A stretch of DNA of 64,000 nucleotides from Eremophila alpestris peregrina (lineage: Eukaryota > Chordata > Aves > Passeriformes > Alaudidae). Every line of letters starts with the position of its first letter. Position 1 is the first letter of the stretch. Both the position numbers and the translations under genes were made by a program. The notes under the pieces are model-generated. The model was given only the letters and a program-made list of their open reading frames with translations, did not search any database and was not told the DNA's origin. This document shows, piece after piece, positions 23,633 through 36,591 of this stretch. Location: contig WMCF01000014.1 of the NCBI GenBank assembly GCA_009792885.1, forward strand, positions 13,645,315 to 13,709,314, in the 5' to 3' direction.

Positions 23633-26600
23633 GTAAATAATCCTTTAATGTGGACGTTCAGTAATGGAAAGCTTAACACTTTGCCAGGTCACTGCTACAT
23701 TGAAAGACTACACCAGGTCAGGTACCCAGCTTCTCTAAATCAGCATAACTTTACTGAAAACACTCCAACAGGACTGCACTGCTTTACAGTAGCTAAAGGC
23801 CTAGATACAAATCTTCCGGAAACAAAACATCCAATTAAAATAACCTTCCTCTCCATACCTAGAAAAGCCTCCATTTATAGGTACTTGGAATACACAGGTG
23901 GAGGTCAACACCTTTTTGCCTTCCCCACTCATTAAAGCCCTTTATTTTTTATGCAGTTTAGTTTCAGGAAATAGGCTTGAGGCAATTAACTTTGAAACCC
24001 ACTTGGTGAACAACCTTATCCTCCATCATCTTTCTCCTGCAGCTAGCTTTTTCCTGTTTCATGAAACATCAGTAGGAGACACACCATGCAAATCCCACTT
24101 ATCCACTTCCCAAAACACAAAACTTCTGAGGTTCAGTTATGCATTTCAGAAAGGAATTTGAAAGAAACAGTGACAGTAGTTTCTGTAATGGCAGGAAAAA
24201 AGGAAGCATGAAACACAAAGAAGTTCTGATTTTTTTTTTTTTTATTTCAGGAAGCTACAAATTATCTGTTCAACAAGTGACTGGCTGAAATCACAGAGTG
24301 CTTATCAATGATCCCTAACAGAGAAAAACCTCATCAGCTATGCTAAAACCCTTTTTTTTTATGTCTCTCCAGAAACCACAAATGAACTATTAGAAATAGC
24401 ATATCTCTCCATGGCAAGAACAAAGAGTACCACAGGTTGCTCCTCAGCATCTGATTTTGTTCTGTTGGAAGCATTTGATGCAGATCTGAAAGCTCCTAGC
24501 TCAGTTTGAGATGTTCTTTGTTTCAAGAATCTGTTGTATGTTGTATTATTCACTGGTGTGTTTTGTAATGCCAGGCACAATGCAATGAGGGTATTTCAAA
24601 TTCACATGAAAGCAACATAAGCTAACTTTGAGTTTAAAGCCATTGCTTTATTACTGCAAAGTTGTGTTTTGAAGTGATTACTTAAATATTAATCAAAGAA
24701 AAAGGTATGCTGGGTACTGGATCTAATGAACATAAATCCACAAGGCAGTACAGCAAAATGAGGATTCTGATTTATAGATATTTCTTGTTGCTACTTGCAC
24801 TTCTGACTCCACATGCAAGTGTCTAGCATGCCTTAGAGCCACAATTCTTAAAGTTAAAATATTTTAAAAAACATATAAAATTAATCTTTGTTACTTTTGA
24901 ACCATGTATGACTGGTTGCACACAGCACAGGCAGGAGAGGCTCTGTCCAAAGCTCTACAAAGCATTCTTCAGGGCAAACAGCAGATTGAACCAGAAAAAT
25001 ATTTTTTTTGACAGAAGTAACACATATGAAAAGAGCTAGCAAGAGTCTCAGCCACCAAAAGCATTAGGGCCTTTTGTACTTTATAAATTAACATGGATTA
25101 CGATGAATTTAAGGCTTTCATTAACCCACCATAAAATTTGGAAGGAGTTTGTGCTAAGTTTTAGGTAATATAAAATTATTAATTTACCTAATCATTCTCA
25201 TTGTCAAGTAGTTAGGGCCTTTCATGGCAACATTTTTCAGTGTTGAGCATTTTTATATATTCCAATGACTTTTAAGAAGTGCTATTGGTATCTTTTCATT
25301 ACAGCTGTCCCCCTCCCTTTAAGGTATGTATTTGGCTAACTAAAAGAGAGACTCATGTGGAGCAGTTTGTATGTAATCCAACATTTCAGCATTTCTATAA
25401 TTTGCTGGAGAGACAGCTCAGCTCAAATGCATTTCCAGTGAGACTGATGTAGTTGAAAGTAGGGAAATTTTAGGAGCATAACTACTATAACGCTGCACAA
25501 TTGTCTCCATCTCTTTAAAGTTTTACTAAGGATGGTGAGGAGTAAAGAGGCTAGAGAGTACATTCACAAAGTGTATGGGATACTTTTCATATCAGACGAT
25601 CTCAGGAAAATATGTGGGGAGACAGCAGGGAACACCATCAGTGGAAAGACAAGAAAAAGAGAGTGTTGCACCAAATGGTCAAAATGCTTCATTTGCCTAT
25701 AGTAGCCTTGACTTTTAATTTCATTTTCATTTATTGAATTTTTTTGCACAACTGTTCTTAGAAGCATACAAAAGTCTATGTACCTAAAGATAAAACTTTA
25801 TTTTAGAAAACTACTGCTTCTATTTTTAGTGTTCTGAACATTTTAAATAACATTGACACCCATTCTTCAAGAACTCCAGTGTATCAGTTTTCTACCAGAA
25901 AAATCTGTCAATCTATAATTAAAAAGTAGTGTGGGAGATCCTATGACAATAGGCTTGTACTATTTCCAGCATTAAATTATTTTCTTTAACCTGACTTCAG
26001 TTGTTTTATGATCAAAAATACCCATCTTACAGGAAAAATCTATTTTCAGAGCTTAAGTATTTTTAATATTATCCAGGAAAATACCAAATGTACAGAGTAG
26101 TAGACAGGCCATCTTCCATAGGCTCAGTTCTGTTACACTTAATTATGCACAGACCAGCATGTCCTTAGTATGCATCAGAAATGTGGAAAAATACCACTGA
26201 CAGTACTAATGCATCTAGATTATACATGCAGCCAACAATACAAATAGACAGCAATTTTTTTTCTGAGGTTGTTCAACTTTAATTTATCAAAACAGACATT
26301 TTCACTCCCTCTAATAATCCATTCTCACTGATGTTTCTCAGGCAGGTAATTTATGCTATTTATTCACATGCTTAAAACTTCCAGCAACTCAGTAAATATC
26401 CATTCCTTCAGTGATAAATTGTGCTAAGAAAAAAAAGCACAGTAATATCAAAAATAATTCCCAATACTACGATGTTCCATCAGAAAGAAATTGCTTCATT
26501 TTTTCCTTACAAAATAATCAAGAGAAAACAAAGAAAATGAACATCACAAAGAACAGAAAATGTAAAATTGATACAGGCCTAATGTATGTTGGTTAAAAAG

Positions 26601-29600
26601 TTATGATGCAAATCTAAATTGGAAGAGAAATGCAAGACATTCACAAATAAACAGTGGTTGCTCCCTAAAGACTTCAGACAGGTAGAACACAAAGGTAGGA
26701 CACATTTATAGAAGGATGCATATGATAAAGTGGGAAAGAGAAATAAATTATATGGCAAATAAGCAGATCCTCTTTGTCTCACATTTAAAGCATCACATCC
26801 TGTGAAATTTCAGCTAATAGTTCCATATATAGGATGGAAAAAGCATTTGCTGACCTTTAGAGAAATTCACACCATAGAATGACCACATATACATATTAAA
26901 AGGAAACTTAATCTACAAAAGAGGGTTTCAACAGCCTTTAGAAGGAAAAATATAGTTCCACTCCTGTATTCTCCCAAGCCAGTCTTCAGCACTCCAAAAC
27001 ATTATGCTGGGAAGGAAACAACACATGCTAGGGATCCCTCTATCCTCCATCAGGACATGAGCTCCCACCCTAAGTGCCTGTTGCAGGCAGAATACTCCCA
27101 TTCACTGTTGAACACAGGTGTAATCCCCAGAAGGACTGACTTTTATAGACAGCAGCTGAGCTGAAATAGTTTAGGGGTGGCAAAAGACATTTCCTACTTA
27201 GTTGAGATAAATATGTGGAATCGAAATGTCAGGACCACACCAAACACAGGCAGCAAATATATTCTTGGTTGTTTCTGTGCCTCGGGCATCCAAGGACCTC
27301 AAAGGCTTCTGAGTAGTGGACAAGAAGTGCAGAACCTGTGTAACAGAACAAACTGGAGAGAAACTTGTGTACCTCAATTTCTGGATGGCTTCAAATTGCC
27401 ATTAATGAATATGCCCTCAAAATTAACAAGTCATTAAATTTCCTGGAGATCATGAAATGCTAAAATATGCTACACCAGAAGCAGAAAATAAAAATAAATT
27501 TTTCAATTTTCATTTGAATGACCACATCCCACCTTAAGCAGTATAGTTATGTTGCTTCTCATTTCTAAGGAAAATTAGACCCTGTTTTGAATATTTGAAT
27601 ATTATTGTCTCTAATTTTAACTTGTGGTTGTACATGAGCTTATGCATTTCCTGGGAGATTTTTTTTCTTGACATCTTAGTCAAGTTATAATGCCTTATGG
27701 ACCACAGCACACAAAAAATGCTGCTTTAAACAAAGAGGGGCTGTAAAGTTTCTCACAAACTTTGTATGTAATTGCTAAGGATGAAAACATTCAGCATTTT
27801 TTTCTTGCTAACAGCCTTTAAAAACATCTGTATGGTTGGAACAAGTTTGTATTTATGTAAACAGTGGCAGTAAGACTAAAACACACCTTGCACAGAGAAA
27901 ATGCATTATTTTCACTTTTCAGAAAAAAAAAGGAGTATTAAAACACCATATATAAAAGATGTAGTATATTACTTATAATGGCATTTTTTCAGTTGAAATG
28001 TAAGGCTATGCATGTTCATATTTTGCCTCCTCAGTCCTTCAGACTTTGAGGTTACTACTGCTGCTGTCACTTGAAATGCTATCAGAGATCTGGGAACCTT
28101 ACAGAACACAACAGTTTCCAACCCACTTACCTGGCAGGGACATTCTTAATCAAATGAAGCTGAAAATAAGTGGGTGGGGAATTGGAAACTCTTTCCACCC
28201 CAGAGAACTTTACATTCCCCACCTGTCTTTCCTATATAGCAATTCTCCATGCTAGTGTTGAACTGAATTCAAGAAAAGGGAATTATGCTATTTTTACATA
28301 GAAATATGCATCCTTCAAAGTTTCAGCTTCACATTTCTCTGAAGAAAGAATGGCTCATATGACTTAATTCTACAGGCAGCTGAGAGCAAAATCTTTTCTG
28401 TCATGCTTCATTGTGAATGACAATGCTTATAATATCTCTGTAAGATGTAATTTTTTCATGTCAATAGAAATTTGATATTCATAATCTAAGCAATAATTAT
28501 CCTTTGTAAATGCCCTTGTTTTTGGCTGCCACTCTTATTATGATTGTTTCAATTCACCATCTCCAGCCTGTGGAGAAAAGAAATGCAGCTATTTATTCCA
28601 ATGAAGGGAGGAGAAAAGAGATTTTTGTTTTATGAAAAAAAATATAAATGCTGGAAGGGTTAATACAATTATCCTAGTGTTTGAGGCCTTTGCTATCTTC
28701 AAATTTATTTCTAGTGTTCTGAAAAAAACTCCAAAATGTTTTTACTTCAAAGAGGGGGAGGTTCTACCTTTTTCACATATAATCTCATTTATTTGTTATA
28801 CTTTTATCTTTTTAATTGTGTAGGGTGAACTGTATAACTTCCTCTTTGAATAAATTCTTCACTGAAAATAGTTTACCTGGTTGGAGAAAGGCAATTGACT
28901 TTGATTTATGTACTCTGACTAAAAGGCATGGCATCACATTGTCCTATATGTGTATAAGAAGGCATTTGTACAGAATATGGGGTGGGGTGTGAGAGGGGAT
29001 TTCCTTTCAGCTGCTATTGAGCAGCTGACCTAAAGCCTGAGGACTCTAACTTGATATTTTTAGCATTATATGGGCATGTAGTTTTGACTTGTCTTCTTAC
29101 ATCATTACACTTAAGGCTGAAGGGAAAATGCACTCTGCATACTCGTTATCCAGCTGCTAAGATGCATCTGCTGCTGCACATTACTTGCAAGCAGGACTAA
29201 CTCCTGCTTTTCTAGTTTATTCATTACTTAGAGTTGTTAGAAAGCAGACTTTTACTCCCATTCAGCACACCTGTGCAAATTAAAAGCCATTTCAATCCAG
29301 CACACACAATATGGAAGTGGGGAAGAAATGGCTTTCTGCTGACCTAGAGCAGGAGACAGTCAGATCTTCCATAATCCTGCCTCTCCCCAGCAGGCAGATT
29401 CCTGGGATGCTGTCACAGCAGGTTTGGCAAACCTTCTGTTCCTCTGTTGTTTTTCCTTTGTTAGAAAAGGAAAATCTCTAAAAGAAGCACAAAATTTATG
29501 ACGTTTACACAGAGAGAGAAAAAAATCTGGTCTTTCATGCATCATGGAGATTGCTGTGCTGAGGTTCACTGGGAATTAAAAAATTGTACAAGGCAAGATA

Positions 29601-31282
29601 TCCCAATCATTCACCCCTCTGAGATTAACTACAAGCACACATCTGGCTGCTCCTCTGACACAAATCCTTCCTCTTTTCCTCTTAGTATATCCCAAATGGC
29701 AGATGAGATTAAATATCATACCAGAAATATGAGAAAAAGTAAGCAGGGTGACTCTCATAATTCTCTGATAGGCCACACTGGTAGGTCCTCACAAAATGGC
29801 AGCTACCTCTTCTAGGAGTATCCTATCTTTGCTTAAACGGGCCCCTTTCCATAGCAGAGTTAACCATCTATAAATATGAAACAAGTGCAATAATTAGTAA
29901 AACTCTGCTGTCAAAATGCATTGCATTTTGCATCCACAAATAGGATGCTTACATTTAGTACCTTTAGCTGAAAGCACAAGAACTTTGTTACTAAAAGGTG
30001 GTGCTCCTATGGTCTTCTCCACAGTCTAGCTTGGCAGAAAATAAATAAACGGGAACTGGAAATAATAATTAAAATCTCTGCAAACTTCTTTCTTCCTCTG
30101 GGAAGTGCCAACATCATACACAGACTCAGGATCAACCTCCAAATTTTACTTCTCCTGTGCAAAGTGATTTCCTTTGATCACAACAAAGATTACAGAATCT
30201 GTCCCCCAAACCTTACTTTCTTGGCTCTTCCTCTCAGGTGAGCCACCTTCCAGGAAGCTCATATGTGGTTACTAATCAGTCCCTTTGGTGGGCTTGAAAG
30301 CTGCAAGAAAAGCCATTATGTGGGAGATTCCCCCACCACAACAGTTCCTCTGCCTCTCCTGATTCTGACTTGTTCCCAATGCTCCTACTGCTTTTGATCT
30401 TTTTTCTGTATGTAATCACTTGTTTTTCACTGCCATAACTATACATTTTGGTCTCCTGAGAGAATATAACTGGACAGCATGCTGCTGTGTGTCATGTGTC
30501 ATCCACACAGCACACTCAGGAAAATTCATCTGAATTATCCTTTCAAGTGGATTAGTTGAACCACATTAAAAGCCTAGCATAAATGGAACCTAAATTTGTT
30601 TTAGTTTAATATGTTGCAGAAACAAATTAGCAAAATTAAATTAGGCCATGTTGTTGTTGGGTTTTTTTAAATATGTGGTTTCACAGGACTGTAATATTGT
30701 CTACCTAAGGTACCCTCAGTTCATACCTTTGTTAGTCTGCACAGGCAAACCCTTATGATCCAGGAATTAGTATCCAAGACAATTTTTCTATACATGCAAG
30801 TTCAGGATCAGGGCTGGTTGCTTGATGAAAAAAATCAGAGCAGTCAAAGTACTGCTTTCAATTTTCCATTTGAATATGGCTCCCTGGACCCTCAGTATCA
30901 CTGTATGAGGACTGAATTCCCAAACTCCATGTGCCTGTCTTTGACCTCCACCTTCTAAGACACTCTTCTACTGGAAAAAGATGCGCATCAAAACAAATAA
31001 TCTTCAGAATGGAGGGGAGAAAGGTGGCATAAACTAAAGGAGTGGGATGCAGCCAGAAAGTAAATGCAGGTAAAAGAAATACACTGTCATTTCAGTGGGA
31101 AGCATAACCAGGAGAATCCTCTCTGTATTATTTCAGTTAGTCTGAACTAACCAGAGGGTACAATGTGGTGAAGTAAGAGTGAATAGAAGAGAAGAGAAGG
31201 GTTAGTTATCTTCATACTTACTTTTAAAGTTAACAAATACACCCATCTATGAAAAACATGGGGTGGCCTGTGGAGAGCTCCA
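23633..31282. other. long AT-rich non-coding stretch
   Basis: Over 7.6 kb I find no recognisable gene, transposable element, CpG-rich segment or tandem repeat beyond short A or T runs (for example T13 at 24231-24243). A good acceptor-like tract ends near 24250 (T-rich, then TTTCAG) but has no credible donor downstream. Open frames are short and unremarkable. Confidence 0.55.
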
Positions 31283-31308
31283 AGAAAAAACAAACAAACA
31301 AACAAAAA
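31283..31308. repeat. (CAAA)n microsatellite
   Basis: An A run passes into three CAAA units and a CAAAAAA terminal unit. This is a simple repeat. Confidence 0.8.
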
Positions 31309-31423
31309 AGACTAATGCACTCAAAGACAAATATGTCAATCTGCAAGTTTCTTACAGACAAGAACAAGACCCCACTGATGGAAAGGATTCAGGTGCAAAG
31401 CATCTTTTTCAGTGACAAAGTCA

Positions 31424-31780
31424 TCAAAAGCCAGAAGCACCCATTCTCGTGACCCCAATGGTTTTTGAGGAGAAGGTGCTGTGCTGCAGGGGGAGCTCTG
31501 CACCCATCGTTTCACTGCAGCAGCTGATGAAGGGAATATTCTCCTCCAAATGACAGTGACGTCTCAGAGTGTTCCTGTCGCAGCAGCAATAGGCACAGAT
31601 GCCATAGGGATCAGTGGAACCATACTGCTGGTTACATTTCTGTCTGCATTTAGTCTGTTGGTTTTCCAGCAGCTCTCTGAGTGCTACATTCAAAGTGTGC
31701 TCCCAGACACTACAGTTTTGTCTCATAAGCACATTGGGCTGAATTTGAACTGATGTAGTACTTCCTTTCTCATGTAGCAC
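31424..31780 (-). other. unrecognised 118-codon minus-strand open frame
   Basis: A minus-strand frame is open for about 118 codons in DNA that is locally less AT-rich than its flanks. Its middle is unusually cysteine-rich (about ten Cys within 45 residues, including a CCC and a CC), with several CGN arginine codons. I do not recognise a fold. The plus strand is also open here for about 90 codons with a hydrophobic stretch, which argues that low stop density, rather than coding, explains both. No good acceptor or donor borders it. A decayed exon or retrocopy cannot be excluded. Confidence 0.15.
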
Positions 31781-34230
31781 AGAAACCTATCCTTCTTCCA
31801 AGGTGAAGAGCCAGGCACTGGAAAAAAACGCATGGTTTAAAAAACTCAATAACTGATGACTACACTTTCTTCCAAATTGCAACAAACGGCCTCTTCCAGC
31901 ACTAAGGATGCCCAAATGAGTAACTGTTTCTTTTACCATAAGTATCAAGGAAACAAAATGTCTAAAAAATGTTTTATGGAAAATCACATCAAAAGAAATT
32001 TAAATTTATGAATTTATGATATTCATACGGCCAACATACAACTGGTAAAAAAATGATACAACAGGAATACACCAATAATACTTGTATTTGAAAACTGAAA
32101 AAATTTTCAGTGACCTATTAGATTGTAGAACATGCAGTGTGTCTGCTAATTTTGTAAATCTAAATTTATGCTTCCTTTAAACAAAAAAGGAGCAGAGAAG
32201 CCAGCTTAAAAAAATGCAGCATGTATTCCATTTAAGAGATAACTATGCAGTCTGGATGTATTTGATTCAATACATTCTGGTACAGATGTGCTTTTCTGTA
32301 CATTTCCTGCAACATGCAAGGAATGTAAGGTAGAACGTAAGCTATAGGAGGAATAGGAATGAACAGGAGGTGGAAACAATTGTTATGGTCATTCCTATCT
32401 AAACTCACAGTGATTTATGACTTGGACATATTAATCTAAAGAAAAGACTGAATTGTTAGCAATGGAGAGTATTTCAAGTGATCAGCTCAACAGACACAAA
32501 CTTAACACAGAAATGTTTGGATATGGCACTGATGAAAACTAATATAAAAACCTGACTGCAACAACATTCATCAAAGTGAGGAGTCTTGACAAGACCTCTG
32601 AAATCCCGTGCTTCAGCTGAGAAAAAACCCTTGCTCTTTCCTAGGCTGTGCTAAAGAATAAAGCCAGGAGTTTGACCACAAATTTTCAGCCAAATGTTGC
32701 TAGACAAGAAAGCTAATAATTTAGGCATTTTGTGACAATCTGCTTTGAGTCAGGCCTATTAGGAGGCTGAAAGAAATCTTGTTATTGTACCAGGAAAAAC
32801 ACATAAGTAAATACTCTAGAAATATTATTAATGGAGTAGTGGAGGCATTACAGCTGGACAGTCTTTGAAAGCTTATTTGTCAAGGTTTCTGTCTTGCCCA
32901 GTTGTTATTTAATGTCACTTGGCAAAACTCTGTTTTGACCAGAGATCACAGAAAACTAATTTACTGACCATTTTCCCCCATTTTTTCTCAAAAGCAATTT
33001 TTCCATATTAGTTTAGTGCCAGTACTGTTAAAATCATTCACTGAGAGAATCAACAATGGAGAACATGTAAAGAAACTATTTATTAAACATATATATAAAT
33101 CAACATGGGCAGATCAAGCAGTTTTAAGAAGGAGTTAGCAGTGTAAACATATGACATTCACATTTAAATGAGAACATGGAGGTAACTTTTTAATAAGCTT
33201 TACATGTGTGTGGTAAATGGAACATGCAGGGACAAAGAAACATCAATATTCCCTCACATCTATCAAACAGTACCTTCTAGAGACTAATGATTAAAAATCT
33301 CTGAGGGCATCTCAGTCTCAAATTTGGTTGCTTTGTGAAACTGTTGCCTCCTTGGCTTGCACACACTTGGGCATATCAGTCATTGTGGCATGGAGCTGCA
33401 AAAACTAAAGCTTGCTTCTGCTTCAATGACAGATGGAGAAACTACTTTGGTTTCTTAACTATTAGCTTTGAAACACCATCTTTATCATGCCTGGGGTTTG
33501 GGTAAGAAGAATGCACACCACAAGAGCAAAATTCAGATTTTGTATGTTCTTATTAACTGAGAGCAACAAGAACACAAGTTGGTGCTACTGTTGTTTCTTT
33601 GAGAGAAAGATAATTCTTTTGAATAAGATTTCCAAGAGTTCGCAACAATAGAGCATTAAAGTAGCATGTGTAGCATATATGCAATAGGAATTGATCAGTG
33701 CTACTCTGATGAGCAGCAAAGGGCCAGATTCTTACATGACTCCACCAGAAGCTGCCTGGAAAATCAGCAGTAAAAGAAAGTATTGACTTATCATGTAAGA
33801 CTAATTTCTTCTTCATTCCTACTTCCCAGGTATTTCAAGAGCCACAGAAAAATATACCTGTAAGAGAAGAAAAAAAGTTTTAGTTAGCTTAAGTCTTGAC
33901 ACTTTTTTTTTTTTTTGTTAGAATTGCATGTAGACCATGCATTTCTACCAAGAATCCTAAACATTTTCAGGACAAACTATTGGTGCAACAGTCAAGAAGA
34001 AATACATGGGAAAGTATTTTAAGGTTGTCCTGTTCAAAGTTCAGAGAGATGTACAAGTTTCCCTATCATTTTCAAATGTTTCCTGTCTACACACACACAT
34101 GCTTATCACCTGGGTTCTTTAGCCAGGATGACCTTTTTTACATGTTGATTACACATTAATGTAGCCAGCCAAAGACAAAAAATTTGCCCAGAGTCAACAA
34201 AGCTGAAGAATGGCCTGGGCACAAATTGTG
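31781..34230. other. AT-rich non-coding stretch
   Basis: No gene is recognised. A 30-base segment at 33831-33860 can be framed by AG and GT on both strands, which shows how easily chance exon-like pairs arise here. A poly-T tract lies at about 33903-33916. Confidence 0.5.
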
Positions 34231-34624
34231 CAAGGGAGCTGGGGGTGTTTAGCCTGGACAAAAAGAGGCTCAGGGGAGACCTTATCACTCTCTACACCTG
34301 CCTGAAAGGAGGATAAAGCCGTGTGGGGGTCAGTCTCTTCTCCCAGACAACCAGCAACAGGACAAGGGGAAATGTCCTTAAGTTATGCCAGGGGAGGTTT
34401 AGATTAATTGTTAGGAAAAAATTCTTCACTAAAAGGGTGGTCAGGCACTGGGAATTGGCTCTCTGGGATGTTATGGAATTGCCATCCCTAGAAGTGTTCA
34501 AAAGGCATGCGGATGTAGAACCTGGGGATATGATTTAGTGGTAAAGAGGCAGTGCTGGGTTAAGGGCTGGAATCAATGGTTGTGGAGGTGTTCTCCAGCC
34601 TTGATTATTCTATGACTCTATGAT
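34231..34624 (+). mobile_element. CR1 LINE, 5'-truncated 3' end
   Basis: The segment matches the 3' end of chicken-repeat-1 type LINEs. It begins at GGGAGCTGGGGGTGTTTAGCCTGG, carries the last roughly 100 codons of ORF2, and then has a short 3' UTR ending in ATTCTATGACTCTATGATT, the 8-bp tail repeat typical of CR1. The ORF2 C-terminal frame can be followed from about 34246 to its TAG at 34536-34538 without a frameshift; a single in-frame TAA near 34315 breaks it. Diagnostic residues include SLDKKRLRGDL, VSLFSQ and PSLEVFK. CR1 copies usually lack target duplications and are 5'-truncated, as here. The modest divergence suggests a relatively young bird CR1 subfamily. Confidence 0.93.
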
Positions 34625-35284
34625 TAATCCTGCTCTCTCACTGAGAATTTGGACAGTTGTGGTAGAGAAGGGGGACAGATAACAATTAACCTAAATGAAG
34701 ATAATTTCTTCTGTTTCTTCTTCCATTCTTATACATTGCTCCACTGTTGGTAGATACGTGCAGTCCAAGCAGCCACCCATTCCTTCTCTGACCCCAGCTC
34801 TTACCAGACCAATCATAGACTTAAAAGCTGAACAAACTTGTGTTCTCCCTCAGGCCACAACAATTCACCCATGTATGGTAGGAACTGGATTCAGTTGTCT
34901 CAAAAAACACATATGCTGCTAATGAAAGCTTCCACTCTTCTGCCAGACCTCCTCAAACCTGCAGTTGTGGCATCTGATCTTACCTGTCATTACAAGGCTT
35001 TCCAAAGCTGGAAACATCTTTTGGAAGTGACAAAAACCCAACCAACCAAGCACACATATAAACAACCACACCATCCTGCTGACCATCCCTCCTTGCTGAA
35101 AGTCAACAACTGCTGCTGTATTAGGGGAAATAGAGGAAGGTAAAAGATATGTCCTCTTGTTCCTCTTGTGAGTGACAAATCAGGGAATGAGGCTCAGAGC
35201 CTTATGGCTAATTTACCACTGAGGATGTCAAAGTGTCTTACAGAGACTGCACTTTTAGAGGCATCCCATTCCTTGCCATACTGC
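34625..35284. other. unclassified stretch between CR1 and the SINE relic
   Basis: No gene is recognised. The plus frame 34838-35143 and overlapping frames look like chance. A small patch at 35183-35196 (GGGAATGAGGCTCAG) resembles the CTGAGGCTCAGAG core of MIR-like elements but is too short to call. Confidence 0.45.
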
Positions 35285-35440
35285 CATACTGTGGCTTGGC
35301 AGGTGCTCTGCAGGTGCTGCTGCTCAACATCAGGAAGCAAATATCCCCCTTCCATGTTACAGATGAAGAAAATGCAGCCTATGAGACACAATAAGAGATT
35401 CTGCACGGCCACTGAGGAAACTAGGAATGCTATAATGGTG
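35285..35440 (-). mobile_element. MIR-like (CORE-SINE) relic
   Basis: Read on the plus strand, the segment follows the order of a reverse-complemented MIR. A CATACTGTGGCTTGGCAGGTGCT stretch resembles the 3' CTACTGTGTGCCAGGCACTGTGC part. ATATCCCCC and then CATGTTACAGATGAAGAAAATG match the CCCCATTTTACAGATGAGGAAACTGAGG core. A diverged GCACGGCCACTGAGGAAACTAG follows where MIR has AAGGTCACACAGCTAG. Length and order fit, and divergence is high, as expected for an element predating the bird-mammal split. Another CORE-SINE family is possible. Borders are approximate. Confidence 0.5.
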
Positions 35441-35483
35441 CACCATTTAATACATGGGGAGAGAGAAAAAGCAATAGAGCACT

Positions 35484-35511
35484 AAAAAAAAAAAAAAAAG
35501 AAGAAGAAGAG
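35484..35511. repeat. poly-A followed by (AAG)n
   Basis: Sixteen A are followed by four AAG/GAA units. It lies just right of the MIR-like relic. On that relic's minus orientation it would be at the 5' side, so it is not its tail. Confidence 0.85.
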
Positions 35512-35766
35512 TCCATGCATCTGATATGTGTCTGATAAATGATTGTTTTCCCACAAGACATGTGGGAACAACGCCTTAATTGAGTGTGTAATGGCCCTTC
35601 CCAGAGACAGGGCCAATCTGTCTGACAGATGACACTGAGCCCAGAAATGCAGGGGCATTTTCCTTGGGCCATGGAGCAATAAAGTCTCTGCACTAGAGTT
35701 ACTGCTGCTATTAAGAAGGGGTGCAGGGCACTAATTGTATTTACAGGAGAAACAGAAGTAAGGCTG

Positions 35767-35840
35767 TGGCACAGTGGTATAATAGTATTGAGACTGTCAT
35801 TTCCCACTCCAAAGTCCTCTAATTAAGTCCCAGCTGAGGT
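35767..35840 (+). other. tRNA-like segment (box A and degenerate box B)
   Basis: TGGCACAGTGG at 35767-35777 matches the RNA polymerase III box A consensus. At a tRNA-like distance (42 bases) TAATTAAGTCC at 35820-35830 loosely resembles box B (GGTTCGANTCC). No clean cloverleaf or 7-bp acceptor stem is evident, so a functional tRNA gene is unlikely. A decayed tRNA pseudogene or the head of an ancient tRNA-derived SINE fits better. A match by chance is possible. Confidence 0.3.
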
Positions 35841-35883
35841 CTCCTGTTAAGGTCTATATTGTTGATTTCAAAGGGAGAGGGGC

Positions 35884-35903
35884 AAATAAACAAATAAATA
35901 AAT
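35884..35903. repeat. (AAAT)n-type microsatellite
   Basis: Five imperfect AAATA/AAAC units form a short simple repeat. Confidence 0.75.
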
Positions 35904-36591
35904 GCAAACAGTTTAGTTTCTTTCAATTTAAGGAAGGCCAGATATTTGGAGGCATTTGTGGGTATTTTTATTTAAAGAGGTTGTTTAGGTTGTTTTTACC
36001 TTGTAATTGTCCTACTTTGAAATTAATTGACCACGTTCACTCTGTAGAACCTAAATGACCTTGAAGTCCACCAGGACTTGATAGATCATAGGCTTACTTT
36101 TCATATTATAACTCAAGATCTGCCAAAAAATGAGAGCACATGAAAAATACCACCATAATCTTGCTCTACCTCTCCATGCACTAAGGATATCCAATATTCC
36201 ACAAGACTATTACAACCCACTCCTGGCACCAGAACTTGGCATCAAGGCACCTTGTATGACTATTTTACTTCCAGTTCCCAGAGTGGTGTATGTAAATTTG
36301 GTGACTAATTCTGCACATCTTTTGCTGTTTTCCTTTCCTTTATTTCTTTTTTTTTTAATGGTGAAAGTGATCTACAAATTTCTGCTACTTTATACTTCTA
36401 ACGAAACTTTATTCCCACTTAAAAAGGAAAAAAAAAATAAGCTCAAAGGGCAAATTTGGGGATTTTTTTTTTTAAATCTACTTTCTCAATGATATTTCAA
36501 ACTAATAGTTTTAAATCTGCTTCTTTTTACTTTGCTTCATAAGGACAATGTTAGCAAATCCACTCCGTCTTATTCTTCCATTTGCCACTAG

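Noticed and set aside
33831..33860. 30-base segment flanked by AG and GT on both strands
   Set aside because: Symmetry of CAGGTA...TACCTG makes it look exon-like in both directions, which marks it as coincidence.
34323..34538. 71-codon plus-strand open frame
   Set aside because: It is the C-terminal end of CR1 ORF2 downstream of an in-frame stop, not a separate host gene.
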